Shown: in pieces, positions 15,352-23,395 of the stretch | How positions within the stretch are numbered: the stretch's first letter is position 1 | How the letters are laid out: the number at the start of each line of letters is the position of its first letter | NCBI GenBank assembly: GCA_900769835.1 | Contig: CAAGIE010000146.1 | Coordinates: forward strand, 1-29,363 | Source of the DNA: an uncultured Oscillospiraceae bacterium | Lineage (GTDB): Bacteria; Bacillota; Clostridia; Oscillospirales; Oscillospiraceae | Reading direction: 5' to 3' | DNA length: 29,363 bases | The notes under the pieces: generated by a model | Told to the model about the DNA's origin: nothing | Database searches by the model: none | What the model saw: the letters and a program-made list of their open reading frames with translations, nothing else | Translations under genes and position numbers: made by a program

Positions 15352-16641
15352 ATGAAAAACCTGAAGAATAAAAAGTTATTGGTGCTGGGCGGTGTTTATC
15401 AGCACTGTAAGTTGGTGGAGGCCGCTCACGACCTGGGTGTCACCGTCATCGTGGACGACTATCTGCCCCCCGAGCAGGCACCTGCCAAGCAGATGGCCGA
15501 CGGCTACTATATGCACAACATCTCCGACATTGATGGTATTGTGGAGATGTGTAAGCAGGAAAAGATCGACGGTGTGATCTCCACCTCTCTGGATGCCTGC
15601 CAGCTTCCCTACCAGAAAATTTGCGAAAGATTGGGTCTGCCCTGCTTCGGCACTGCCCGGCAGTATAAGACCCTCACCGATAAAAACGAATTCAAAAAGC
15701 ACTGCCGTATGAGCGGTGTGGATACCATTCCCGAATATGCCCCCGAGATGTTCGCTGACCAGCAGACCTGCCGTGAGAATGTGGAATTCCCCATTTTCAT
15801 CAAACCCTGCGACAGTCGCGGCTCCCGCGGTCAGAGCATCTGCAACACCTACGCAGAAGCGGTGGAGGGTATTGCCTTTGCCCGCAGCGAAAGCGCCAGC
15901 GGTCAGATCGTCATCGAAAAGTATATGGGTCAGAACAACGACTTCTCCATGACCATCATCGTCATCAACGGAAAAGCCTATCCTTTCCGCACCGTGGATC
16001 GCATTTTGGGCAAATACGAAGACGGTCTGGATAAGTTGGCAGTAGGTGCAAAAATGCCCTCTGTGTTTACTGACCTCTATATGAAGAATGTCCATCACAA
16101 GGTGGAGAACTTTATCCGCCAGGTGGGTCTTACCAACGCCCCCGTATTTATGCAGGGCTTCGTGGACGGCGATACTGTCCGCTTCTACGACCCCGGCCTC
16201 CGCTTCCCCGGCGGCGAATATGAGAGAATGTTCAAAGCCGCCACCGGCAAGAACCCCTTCTATCCCCTGATCGAGTTTGCCCTCACCGGTTCTGTTTCCC
16301 AGGACTCTGTGATTTTGGAGCAGGAGGACATCTACCTCCACGGCAAAACCGCTGTGCAGGTGCTCCCCACTCTGCGGGGCGGCCGTATCGGCGCGATCTG
16401 CGGTCTGGAGGAAATTCGTAAGCACCCCGATGTAGTAGGCGTATTTGAGCGCTTCAGCGTGGGTGACGAGATCAAGGAGACCCACAATGTCAACCAGCGC
16501 TTCTGCGAGATCGACATTGTATCTGCTTCCAAGGAGCAGGCCGCCCAGGTGGCGCAGTGGGTCTACGATACTTTGAAGATCACCGACGACAAGGGCGAGG
16601 ATATGATCGTCTCCCGTTTCGATCCCCAAACCGCAATCTAA
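15352..16641 (+). CDS. ATP-grasp ligase family protein (second copy)
   Basis: A 429-residue ATP-grasp protein. The N-terminal domain has LLVLGGVYQHCKLVEAA. The grasp domain has FIKPCDSRGSRG (Lys151 and the small-residue loop 153-160), VIEKYMGQNNDFSM, and a C-terminal YDPGLRFPGGEYER metal-binding stretch. It is longer than and clearly distinct from the first copy at 8075, so it is not a recent duplicate. Such proteins activate a carboxylate as an acyl-phosphate and condense it with an amine or similar nucleophile. The substrate is unknown. The next gene, 18 bp on, encodes a DctM/TRAP-like permease of the type that usually carries organic acids. That makes ligation of an imported carboxylate to an amino-sugar an attractive but unproven idea. 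Confidence 0.83.
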   Translation: MKNLKNKKLLVLGGVYQHCKLVEAAHDLGVTVIVDDYLPPEQAPAKQMADGYYMHNISDIDGIVEMCKQEKIDGVISTSLDACQLPYQKICERLGLPCFGTARQYKTLTDKNEFKKHCRMSGVDTIPEYAPEMFADQQTCRENVEFPIFIKPCDSRGSRGQSICNTYAEAVEGIAFARSESASGQIVIEKYMGQNNDFSMTIIVINGKAYPFRTVDRILGKYEDGLDKLAVGAKMPSVFTDLYMKNVHHKVENFIRQVGLTNAPVFMQGFVDGDTVRFYDPGLRFPGGEYERMFKAATGKNPFYPLIEFALTGSVSQDSVILEQEDIYLHGKTAVQVLPTLRGGRIGAICGLEEIRKHPDVVGVFERFSVGDEIKETHNVNQRFCEIDIVSASKEQAAQVAQWVYDTLKITDDKGEDMIVSRFDPQTAI

Positions 16642-16659
16642 AAAGGAGGAATGCGCACT

Positions 16660-18057
16660 ATGCTGACTGAATTTTTCCAAAAGGTGACCAATGTGGTGCC
16701 GGTGGAGTTTCTCTACCTGGTTATGGTGTTTGCCATTGCCATTGTTGGTTTTTCCTTCCTCAAGCGCCCGCTGTATGAATGTATGCTGGCGGCATTTCTG
16801 GTGCTGGTAGTGGTTTCCGGCAACACCGAGAAAACCTGGCAGTACATCTGGGACGCCATCACAGAGCCTACGCTCTATGTGATCATCGTCTTTGTGGTTT
16901 CCGCATCTCTGCTCTCCAAAACAAAAGTCATCGACGACTGTATCGCCGTGATCATCTCCTTCTTCGGCAGATTGCCCGGTGGCGCAGGCTTTGTGGCCAT
17001 CATCGGCAGCGCCTATATGGGCAGCCTTTCCGGCTCCGGCCCGGGCAACGTGGCCACCACCGGCGTGTTCACCATCCCCGCAATGATCAAGGGCGGCTTC
17101 CCCCCGCATCTGGCCGCCAATGTGGAGGCCCACTCCAGCACCATGGGCAATATGATCCCTCCCGCAGGTATGATCGCCATTGCCTTTGCCGCGCTGGATA
17201 CGCTGTACCCCAACACCTACACCATTTCCCAGTTCTGGACGGTTCTGTGGGGCATTGCCCTTTGGTTCATCCTGCAGCGCATCATCACGATGCTGCTGAT
17301 GTGCCGCCACTACAAAGTCCAGCCTATGGACAAGCAGGATCTGCCCGACTTCTGGCAGACTGTCAAGCGCGGCTGGCGGGCCATCTTCCTGCCCATCGTG
17401 GTGTTCCTGCCCTTCTTCCTTACCAACCAGTTTGGCGACTTCTTCACCAATCAGCTGGGCGAAGCCGGCAGCAAGGCATTCTCCGACAGCATTCTGTTGT
17501 TCCTGCCCTCCCTGATCGTGGTTGCCGCGCTCTTCCTTTCCGACAAGAACTCCCGCAAGCAGATGACCATGCCCAAGATGCACAATTACATCCAAAACGG
17601 TATGAAGAGTCTGGTTCCCACCTCTGCTCTGGTGTTGTTTGCCTACTGCCTGAGCAACGTGTTTGTGGATATCAAGCTGGAGCTGGCGCTGGGCGAGCTG
17701 ATCGGAAAACTGAACCTGCCTCTGCTGGCGCTGGTGCTGATCCTGCCGCTGTTCACCGCTATTTTGGGTTGCCTGATCCCCGGCTCTACCCAGGTCAAGA
17801 TCTTCGGCGGTGTGATCATCTCCGTTCTGGCCGCCGCAGGTGGCAATCCTATGATCGCCGCGGCGATGCTGCCCTGCATCTGCGGTGCGATGCACGGCGT
17901 CACTCCCCCCTACTGCACCTGCGTGTACATCGCAATGGGCATCGCGGATGCAGAACTGAAACCCACGCTGAAAAACAATATGGTGTGGATCGGCATTCAT
18001 TACATTCTGTCCGTGGTTATGCTCATGGGCTGGATCCCCATTTGGGGTCTTATTTAA
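16660..18057 (+). CDS. DctM/TRAP-type large permease-like membrane transporter
   Basis: A 465-residue polytopic protein with about 11 to 12 helices in two halves. The signature region is SAYMGSLSGSGPGNVATTG (118-135), FTIPAMIKGGFPPHLAANVEA and MGNMIPPAGMIAIA. This closely recalls the DctM/TAXI-TRAP motif in which a Ser/Gly/Asn-rich loop binds Na+ and a carboxylate. A matching motif occurs in the second half (GCLIPGSTQVKIFGG, then CGAMHGVTPPYC). No extracytoplasmic binding protein gene is seen nearby, which is unusual for a TRAP system. The second ATG (16660) was chosen over 16651 because AAGGAGG (16643-16649) is only 1 bp from the first and 10 bp from the second. A transporter inside a polysaccharide operon is itself unusual. 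Confidence 0.8.
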   Translation: MLTEFFQKVTNVVPVEFLYLVMVFAIAIVGFSFLKRPLYECMLAAFLVLVVVSGNTEKTWQYIWDAITEPTLYVIIVFVVSASLLSKTKVIDDCIAVIISFFGRLPGGAGFVAIIGSAYMGSLSGSGPGNVATTGVFTIPAMIKGGFPPHLAANVEAHSSTMGNMIPPAGMIAIAFAALDTLYPNTYTISQFWTVLWGIALWFILQRIITMLLMCRHYKVQPMDKQDLPDFWQTVKRGWRAIFLPIVVFLPFFLTNQFGDFFTNQLGEAGSKAFSDSILLFLPSLIVVAALFLSDKNSRKQMTMPKMHNYIQNGMKSLVPTSALVLFAYCLSNVFVDIKLELALGELIGKLNLPLLALVLILPLFTAILGCLIPGSTQVKIFGGVIISVLAAAGGNPMIAAAMLPCICGAMHGVTPPYCTCVYIAMGIADAELKPTLKNNMVWIGIHYILSVVMLMGWIPIWGLI

Positions 18058-18073
18058 GAGGAGGTGCGATAAT

Positions 18074-18361
18074 ATGCGTAAAAAGATCTATAACGTGATC
18101 CACAAGATCTACGGCATCTTAATGACCGTTTCTTTCTTCGCCGGTATCCTCCCCCTGATTCCCTTCGTGGTTGCCCTGTGCATCGGTGGCGACACCGGCA
18201 ATGCCATTTCCGTATTCCTTTATGAGCAGTACTATAAATGGGTGATTCTGGGCGCTTCTGTTGCCGTGCTGATCGGCCTTGTCGGTCTGTATGTGTCCGG
18301 AGAAGAAGGTCTGTCCGTAAAATCCGTTGGCAAGAAAAACAAAAAGCAAAAGGACAACTAA
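18074..18361 (+). CDS. Small two-helix membrane protein, possible permease partner
   Basis: A 95-residue protein with two hydrophobic helices at about 13-37 and 54-74, separated by a short GGDTGNAISVF loop and an EQYYKW segment. It ends in a highly basic tail (KKNKKQKDN). I do not recognise a family. It lies 16 bp after the permease gene with its own GAGGAGG site (18057-18063), so it is likely co-translated with it. In TRAP systems a small DctQ membrane subunit (usually four helices) accompanies DctM. This protein could be a reduced functional equivalent, but that is inference from position and topology only. Confidence 0.8.
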   Translation: MRKKIYNVIHKIYGILMTVSFFAGILPLIPFVVALCIGGDTGNAISVFLYEQYYKWVILGASVAVLIGLVGLYVSGEEGLSVKSVGKKNKKQKDN

Positions 18362-18376
18362 GGAGGTATCCGCTTT

Positions 18377-18919
18377 ATGATCACTCCCACCGGCATTCCT
18401 GATGTAAAAATCGTAGAGCCCAGAATTTTCAAGGACGACCGCGGCTTCTTCTTCGAGGCGATCAATGTGATCACTCTGGAGAAGAACGGCATCTCCTTTA
18501 CCCCCATTCAGGAAAACTGTGCCTACTCCCTGAAGAAAGGCACCATTCGCGGCCTCCACTTCCAAAACAATCCTATGGCGCAGGCAAAACTGGTGCGCTG
18601 CACCGTGGGTCGGGTAATGGACTACGCCATCGACCTGCGCAAAGACTCCCCTACCTATTTAAAATATGTAGCGGTGGAACTTTCCGCCGAGAATAAGCGG
18701 CAACTCTACATCCCCCGAGGCTTTGCCCACGGCGTGATCTCCCTGGAGGACAACACCACCATCGAGTACTTCGCTGACAATCCCTACAGCCCCGAAAACG
18801 ACCGCTCCATCCGTTACGACGATCCTCAGATCGGCATCGACTGGGGTATGGAGGATCTCATCCTTTCTGACAAAGACAGAAACGCTCCCTTTGCCGCCGA
18901 CTGCGACTGCAACTTTTAA
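18377..18919 (+). CDS. RmlC-like dTDP-4-dehydrorhamnose 3,5-epimerase family protein
   Basis: A 180-residue cupin-type sugar epimerase, the usual RmlC length. RmlC inverts C3 and C5 of dTDP-4-keto-6-deoxyglucose to give the dTDP-4-keto-L-rhamnose precursor. Seen: PRIFKDDRGFFFEA (15-28), IRGLHFQ with the catalytic base His61, IPRGFAHG with His118, Tyr131 in TIEYFADNPYSPENDR, and Asp167 in LSDKDR, so all catalytic positions I know are present. RBS AAGGAGG (18360-18366) overlaps the previous stop. No rmlA, rmlB or rmlD is visible, so the substrate must come from genes elsewhere, and the product may go to the nearby aminotransferase rather than to rhamnose. Confidence 0.88.
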   Translation: MITPTGIPDVKIVEPRIFKDDRGFFFEAINVITLEKNGISFTPIQENCAYSLKKGTIRGLHFQNNPMAQAKLVRCTVGRVMDYAIDLRKDSPTYLKYVAVELSAENKRQLYIPRGFAHGVISLEDNTTIEYFADNPYSPENDRSIRYDDPQIGIDWGMEDLILSDKDRNAPFAADCDCNF

Positions 18920-18931
18920 GGAGTGAACGGT

Positions 18932-19933
18932 ATGCAGAAAAAATCCATTCAAGGACTTCGGGGCTTATTCGCCATTGGCGTGCTGCTATCCCACTGCTAT
19001 TTTTTAAGCAAGTCCCCCGTTTCCGCCGCAATTTTTGACGGCGCATTCCAAAAACTTGCAAACGTCAGTTTCTTCTTTATGGCCGCAGGCTTCTTCTTTC
19101 TCCGCTCTTCTGCGACCCAACTTCCCTTCTTCGGATTCATTAAAAAGAAATTGATCCGCATTTACCCCCTGCACCTTTTAACCCTGTTAGCCCGCGTGGT
19201 ACTCTCCCCCGCCTTCGGTCTGCCCCTGGTGCTCAACGCACTGCTTTTGCAGACCTGGGTACCCAACGTGGAGATCGCCACTTCCTACAACACCGTTTCC
19301 TGGTTCCTTTCCTCTCTGCTGTTTTGCTACATTGCCGGTTACTTTCTGGCGAAGATCAAGAACCGCAACCTCCTCTATGTGATTACCGGAGTGATGCTGG
19401 CCTATAAGATCACCCTGGCATTGTTGTTCCCCAGCGCTGAGAGCGGCTACTACTGGTGCTATCTGTGTCCCCTGGCCGGCTTTGCCGACTTTATGCTGGG
19501 CATCTCCCTGGCGCAGTTTCTCAAGGACAGACGGCTCCCCGCGGTGCTTCCCCTGCAGATCGTTTCCCTGGTGATTTTGGTGGCAAGTTTTGTGCTGAAG
19601 GCGCATCTGCCTGAAAACTACTGCCGCGCATTTCTGATGCTCCCGGCAAACACCTTGCTTCTGGCGGCTTTCAGCAGCGAAACCAAGTTCTCGGAAATCG
19701 CACTGGGCAACAAAGTCCTGTGCTTCTTAGGCGATGTGAGCTTTGAAATCTACCTGTTGCACACTTCCATCATCAGCATTATGAGTATGTCTGTGTTTAC
19801 CCTGATCGCAAACCGCTTCACCCCCTTCGCAAATCTGGTGCTGCTGATCGGTCTGAGCATCGCAGCCTCTCTCATTTATCAATACGTAATCTCTTTTATA
19901 TTCAAAAAACTTACAAAAAAATCCAACGGTTAA
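18932..19933 (+). CDS. Acyltransferase family 3 membrane protein (O-acetyltransferase-like)
   Basis: A 333-residue protein with about ten hydrophobic helices. The N-terminal IQGLRGLFAIGVLLSHCYF places Arg10 and His21 as in the R/K-x10-H motif of acyltransferase-3 enzymes (OafA-like). SFFFMAAGFFF and KKKLIRIYPLHLL match the next conserved segments. These enzymes move an acetyl or similar acyl group across or at the membrane onto polysaccharide. The start at ATG 18932 is preferred over GTG 18923, because AAGGAG (18918-18923) is well spaced for the ATG and overlaps the GTG. Its place between an RmlC-like epimerase and an aminotransferase suggests acylation of that sugar, but it could act on the polymer generally. 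Confidence 0.87.
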   Translation: MQKKSIQGLRGLFAIGVLLSHCYFLSKSPVSAAIFDGAFQKLANVSFFFMAAGFFFLRSSATQLPFFGFIKKKLIRIYPLHLLTLLARVVLSPAFGLPLVLNALLLQTWVPNVEIATSYNTVSWFLSSLLFCYIAGYFLAKIKNRNLLYVITGVMLAYKITLALLFPSAESGYYWCYLCPLAGFADFMLGISLAQFLKDRRLPAVLPLQIVSLVILVASFVLKAHLPENYCRAFLMLPANTLLLAAFSSETKFSEIALGNKVLCFLGDVSFEIYLLHTSIISIMSMSVFTLIANRFTPFANLVLLIGLSIAASLIYQYVISFIFKKLTKKSNG

Positions 19934-19952
19934 TCATTTAGGAGGCCAATTT

Positions 19953-21056
19953 ATGGAAAACGCACGTATCAATGTTACCCGCTCCTCTATGCCCACTTAC
20001 GAGGAGTACTGCGAGGAGATCAAGGTTCTGTGGGAAAACCGCTGGCTCAGCAACGCCGGTGTGAAGCATAAACTCTTCGAGGAGCAGCTGCAGAACTATC
20101 TGGATGTCCCCTACCTGACTCTGTTCGCCAACGGTCACGTGGCGCTGGAAGTGGCGATCGATGCATTCGATCTGAAGGGCGAGGTCATCACCACCCCCTA
20201 CACCCACTGCTCCACCACCCACTCCATCGTCCGCAACGGCCTGACCCCCGTTTTCTGTGACGTCAACGACCGCGACTTCACCATCGACGTGAACCAGATC
20301 GAAAAGTACATCACCGACAAGACCTGCGCCATCGTTGCTACCCACGTGTACGGCTTTGCCTGCGATGTAGAAGCCATCGAGGCCATCGCAAAGAAGCACA
20401 ACCTGAAAGTCATTTACGATGCCGCCCACGCTTTCGGCGTCACCATCAACGGCAAGGGCATCGCAAACTGGGGCGACGCTTCCATGTTCAGTTGCCACGC
20501 AACCAAAGTGTTCCACACCATCGAGGGCGGCATCACCGCATTCAAGGATAAGGACATTCTGGACAAGGTCAACGTGCTGATCAACTTCGGCTTCATCAGC
20601 CACGCAGATGTCGCTTACGTCAGCACCAACGCCCGTATGAACGAGTATGAGGCCGCTATGGGTATCTGCAACCTGCGCCACATCGACGCTGAGATCGCTC
20701 GCCGCAAGGTGGCCGCTGACCGCTATGCAGAGCGCCTGGGCAACGTTCCCGGCATCCGACTGATCGCCGAGCAGCCCGGTGTCACCCAGAACTACTCCTA
20801 CTACCCCGTGTTCTTCGACGGCTTCAAACTGACCCGCGATGAGGTGCAGGCGAAGTTGGCAGAGCACAACATCTACGCAAGAAAGTATTTCGCTCCCCTG
20901 ACCAGCGAACTGACCTGCTATCAGGAAGTCTACGGCGCTACCGTGGCCCAGACTCCCGTGGCAAAGCACGCTTCCGACTGCGTCCTGACTCTGCCCATGT
21001 TCGCCGACCTGACTGTGGAAGAAGTGGATCGCATCTGCGACATCATCCTGAAATAA
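19953..21056 (+). CDS. DegT/DnrJ/EryC1/StrS-family sugar aminotransferase (second copy; VioA/FdtB-like)
   Basis: A 367-residue PLP enzyme. Seen: Asp156 in VIYDAAHAFGV and the Schiff-base Lys185 in SCHATKVFHTIEGG. The HATKVFHTIEGG form recalls aminotransferases acting on dTDP-keto-6-deoxy-sugars, such as VioA (4-amino) and FdtB/QdtB (3-amino). It differs from the first DegT gene at 5128, where the lysine context is SFHAVKNLTTAEGG. The ATG follows TTTAGGAGG (19938-19946). Placed after the RmlC-like epimerase and the acyltransferase, it probably aminates a dTDP-4-keto sugar. The regiochemistry cannot be read from the sequence. Confidence 0.9.
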   Translation: MENARINVTRSSMPTYEEYCEEIKVLWENRWLSNAGVKHKLFEEQLQNYLDVPYLTLFANGHVALEVAIDAFDLKGEVITTPYTHCSTTHSIVRNGLTPVFCDVNDRDFTIDVNQIEKYITDKTCAIVATHVYGFACDVEAIEAIAKKHNLKVIYDAAHAFGVTINGKGIANWGDASMFSCHATKVFHTIEGGITAFKDKDILDKVNVLINFGFISHADVAYVSTNARMNEYEAAMGICNLRHIDAEIARRKVAADRYAERLGNVPGIRLIAEQPGVTQNYSYYPVFFDGFKLTRDEVQAKLAEHNIYARKYFAPLTSELTCYQEVYGATVAQTPVAKHASDCVLTLPMFADLTVEEVDRICDIILK

Positions 21057-21083
21057 TCATTATCGCTTTTCGGAGAGTAAACT

Positions 21084-22208
21084 ATGAAAACTGCCATTAT
21101 GACCCTTGCATTATCCGATAACTACGGCGCCGCTTTGCAGACCTGCGGACTGGCTCACGCCATCCGTGCCTTAGGTCACGACACCCGGGTGTACCGCTAC
21201 CAGAACTGGTCCCGCATCACCTACGGTATGAGCGCGCTGTCCCGCATCAAATACGAGGGTTTCCGTCTGTCCAAGGCCATTCTGACCCAGGGTGTCCGTC
21301 AAAAGCGCTTTGACGCATTCCGGGAGAGCCATATCCCCTTCACCCAAAAGTTCTATGGCAATAACGAGGAGTTGCGGGCAGACCCCGGCGAATTCGATGT
21401 TTACATCTCCGGCAGCGACCAGATCTGGAATCCTAAATTATTCGTTTTCGATTATAGTTATTTTCTGGACTTTGTGCCGGAGGGCAAAAAGAAGATCTCT
21501 TTTGCCTCCAGTTTCGGCAAAGCCGGTTTTGAAGAGGACTACAAGGAAAAGTGCGGCAAACTCCTTGGGGAGTTTTCCCACATTTCCGTCCGTGAGAAAA
21601 GCGGCGAAGCCATCGTAAAGGATCTGTGCGGCAAGACCGCCACCACCTGCGTAGACCCCACCCTGCTGCTGACCCGGCAGGACTGGGCGCCTATGATGGA
21701 AAATGCCTCCGAGAAAGCCAGGAACTTCCGTGGCATTCTTTGCTACTTTATGCCCGGCGACAAACTGGTGACCGATGCCATCGAGTCCATCGCTCAGCAA
21801 CTTCACAAGAAAACCGGCCTGCCCATTATGCATCTGGGCATCAAGGAGCACACCGTGTTCTCCTACAAGCGGGGCGAGACCGACATCAAAGCCGGCCCCG
21901 CAGACTTCCTTGCCTATTTCAGCGGCGCTCAATACGTGGTCACCAACTCCTTCCACGGCACCGCCTTCAGTATGAATTTCGGCAAGGAATGCTACATCCC
22001 CATCAACGACACGCTCCCCAAGGGCAAGGCGCTCCACGAGCGCATCACCTCTCTGCTGACACAGGTAGGCGCCACCGAGCGGATGCTGCCTGCCAGCAAC
22101 CCGATCCTGCCTGAGGATCTGCACACAGATTGGACGCAGATCGCATCCAATCTCTCCCGTATGCGTCAGGACTCTATGGAGTACCTGAAACACGCTTTGG
22201 AGGAATGA
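21084..22208 (+). CDS. Polysaccharide pyruvyl transferase family protein (first copy)
   Basis: A 374-residue protein of the PF04230 family with a GT-B-like fold. Characterised members (CsaB and related) transfer a pyruvyl ketal from phosphoenolpyruvate onto cell-wall or capsular sugars. Seen: MTLALSDNYGAALQT at the N-terminus, SGSDQIWNP (109-117), ISVREKSG, CVDPTLLL (189-196), and NSFHGTAFS (288-296). The start has only a weak site (CGGAGAG, 21071-21077). The stop lies 2 bp before the FrhB-like gene, whose ribosome site is inside this gene's end, so they are translationally coupled. Many PF04230 members paired with FrhB-like proteins have no proven pyruvyl activity, so the family name should not be read as function. 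Confidence 0.87.
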   Translation: MKTAIMTLALSDNYGAALQTCGLAHAIRALGHDTRVYRYQNWSRITYGMSALSRIKYEGFRLSKAILTQGVRQKRFDAFRESHIPFTQKFYGNNEELRADPGEFDVYISGSDQIWNPKLFVFDYSYFLDFVPEGKKKISFASSFGKAGFEEDYKEKCGKLLGEFSHISVREKSGEAIVKDLCGKTATTCVDPTLLLTRQDWAPMMENASEKARNFRGILCYFMPGDKLVTDAIESIAQQLHKKTGLPIMHLGIKEHTVFSYKRGETDIKAGPADFLAYFSGAQYVVTNSFHGTAFSMNFGKECYIPINDTLPKGKALHERITSLLTQVGATERMLPASNPILPEDLHTDWTQIASNLSRMRQDSMEYLKHALEE

Positions 22209-22210
22209 CT

Positions 22211-23377
22211 ATGACCATTACCACCCCCGAAACCTGCGTAGGCTGCGGCGCTTGCCGGCAGTTCTGCCCCAAAAACGCCATTACCATGACCCCCGATGCC
22301 GAGGGCTTTCTCCGTCCCGCCATCGACAGGGAAAAGTGCGTGGAATGCGGCCTTTGCCAAAAGGTCTGCCCCGCCCTGTCCCCCACCTTGCCGGAGGGCG
22401 AAAACCGCGCCTATGCCCTGAAGCATAACCGCGAGGAAGTGCGCAAGCGTTGCACCTCCGGCGGCGCCTTTATCGCCATCAGCGATGCCATTTTGGAACA
22501 AGGCGGCGTAATCTATGGCGTTATCTACAACGACGAATTCCGTGCCGTCCACACCCGAACCGAAAACATCCAGGGTCGGGACAAAATGTGCGGCTCCAAA
22601 TATGTCCAAAGTGACCCCGGTGACACCTATTGCCAGGTGTCCGAAGACTTAAAAAACGGCAAGACCGTGCTGTACTCCGGCACCTCCTGCCAGATCGACG
22701 GTCTTTACCACTACCTCCGCGCAAAGCACATCGACTGCGAGAATCTCCTCACCGTCAGTCTGGTGTGCCACGGTGTCCCCAGCCCCAAGTTGTGGCAGGA
22801 TCACATTGCAAATATCCGCGCCAAGCGCAGTAAGGCCATTGCCTGCTACGAAAACCGGGCAAAAGTCCGCGGCTGGCACGAGCACAACGAGTGCATCACC
22901 TATGCCGACGGCAAAAAAGAGTTCTACACCAAACTCTCTCAGAACCACAAAGACCTTTTCTACGGTCACTACATCATCCGCCCCTCCTGCTCCGTTTGCC
23001 CCTATGCGGCAGACCCCTGCACCGCGGATATCACCATTGCAGACTTCTGGGGTGTGCAGTATGTAATGCCCCAGATCGACGATAATCGGGGCGTTTCTCT
23101 GGTGCTGTGCAACAGTCCCAAGGGCAGCGCACTGGTGGAGAATTTGCAGGACGTCACCCTCTGGGAAGTGGATCGGGCCACTGCCATGAGCCACAACCAC
23201 ACCAAGCCCTGCAAGCCCAACCCCCGCAGAAAAGAATTCTGGGCAGACTATGCCGCCCACGGCTACCAATTCGTCTGCGCCAAATATGCCAACGACAGTT
23301 TCTCCGGCCGCATCCGCTACGGCGGCAAAAAGCGCCTGCGTGCGTTGCTGGTCAAACTCAAACTCAAGCCTATGTAA
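22211..23377 (+). CDS. FrhB-family (F420 hydrogenase beta-like) iron-sulfur protein with N-terminal ferredoxin domain (first copy)
   Basis: A 388-residue protein. Residues 9-19 and 43-53 hold two CxxCxxCxxxC clusters (Cys9, 12, 15, 19 and Cys43, 46, 49, 53) for two [4Fe-4S] centres. The rest is the FrhB/FdhB-like flavin domain with GSKYVQS (128-134), YSGTSCQIDGL (Cys160), VCHGVPS (Cys186), then CSVCPYA and ADITIADFWG. The family includes F420-reducing hydrogenase subunits, but this host type is not known to make F420, so the electron donor is probably different. ATG 22211 was preferred over 22205 because GGAGG (22199-22203) is 7 bp from it and only 1 bp from the other. It is paired with the upstream PF04230 gene. 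Confidence 0.87.
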   Translation: MTITTPETCVGCGACRQFCPKNAITMTPDAEGFLRPAIDREKCVECGLCQKVCPALSPTLPEGENRAYALKHNREEVRKRCTSGGAFIAISDAILEQGGVIYGVIYNDEFRAVHTRTENIQGRDKMCGSKYVQSDPGDTYCQVSEDLKNGKTVLYSGTSCQIDGLYHYLRAKHIDCENLLTVSLVCHGVPSPKLWQDHIANIRAKRSKAIACYENRAKVRGWHEHNECITYADGKKEFYTKLSQNHKDLFYGHYIIRPSCSVCPYAADPCTADITIADFWGVQYVMPQIDDNRGVSLVLCNSPKGSALVENLQDVTLWEVDRATAMSHNHTKPCKPNPRRKEFWADYAAHGYQFVCAKYANDSFSGRIRYGGKKRLRALLVKLKLKPM

Positions 23378-23395
23378 ATTAAGGGAGACCGATCT

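Noticed and set aside
16651..16662. ATG 16651 as the permease start
   Set aside because: It lies 1 bp after the AAGGAGG core; ATG 16660 has normal spacing.
15376..18000. An 874-codon open frame on the minus strand opposite the second ATP-grasp and permease genes
   Set aside because: Its composition is shadow-like (His/Gln/Gly/Asp-rich, no fold motifs, no ribosome site). The plus strand carries two clear genes with domain signatures. GC-biased third codon positions remove stops from this antisense frame.
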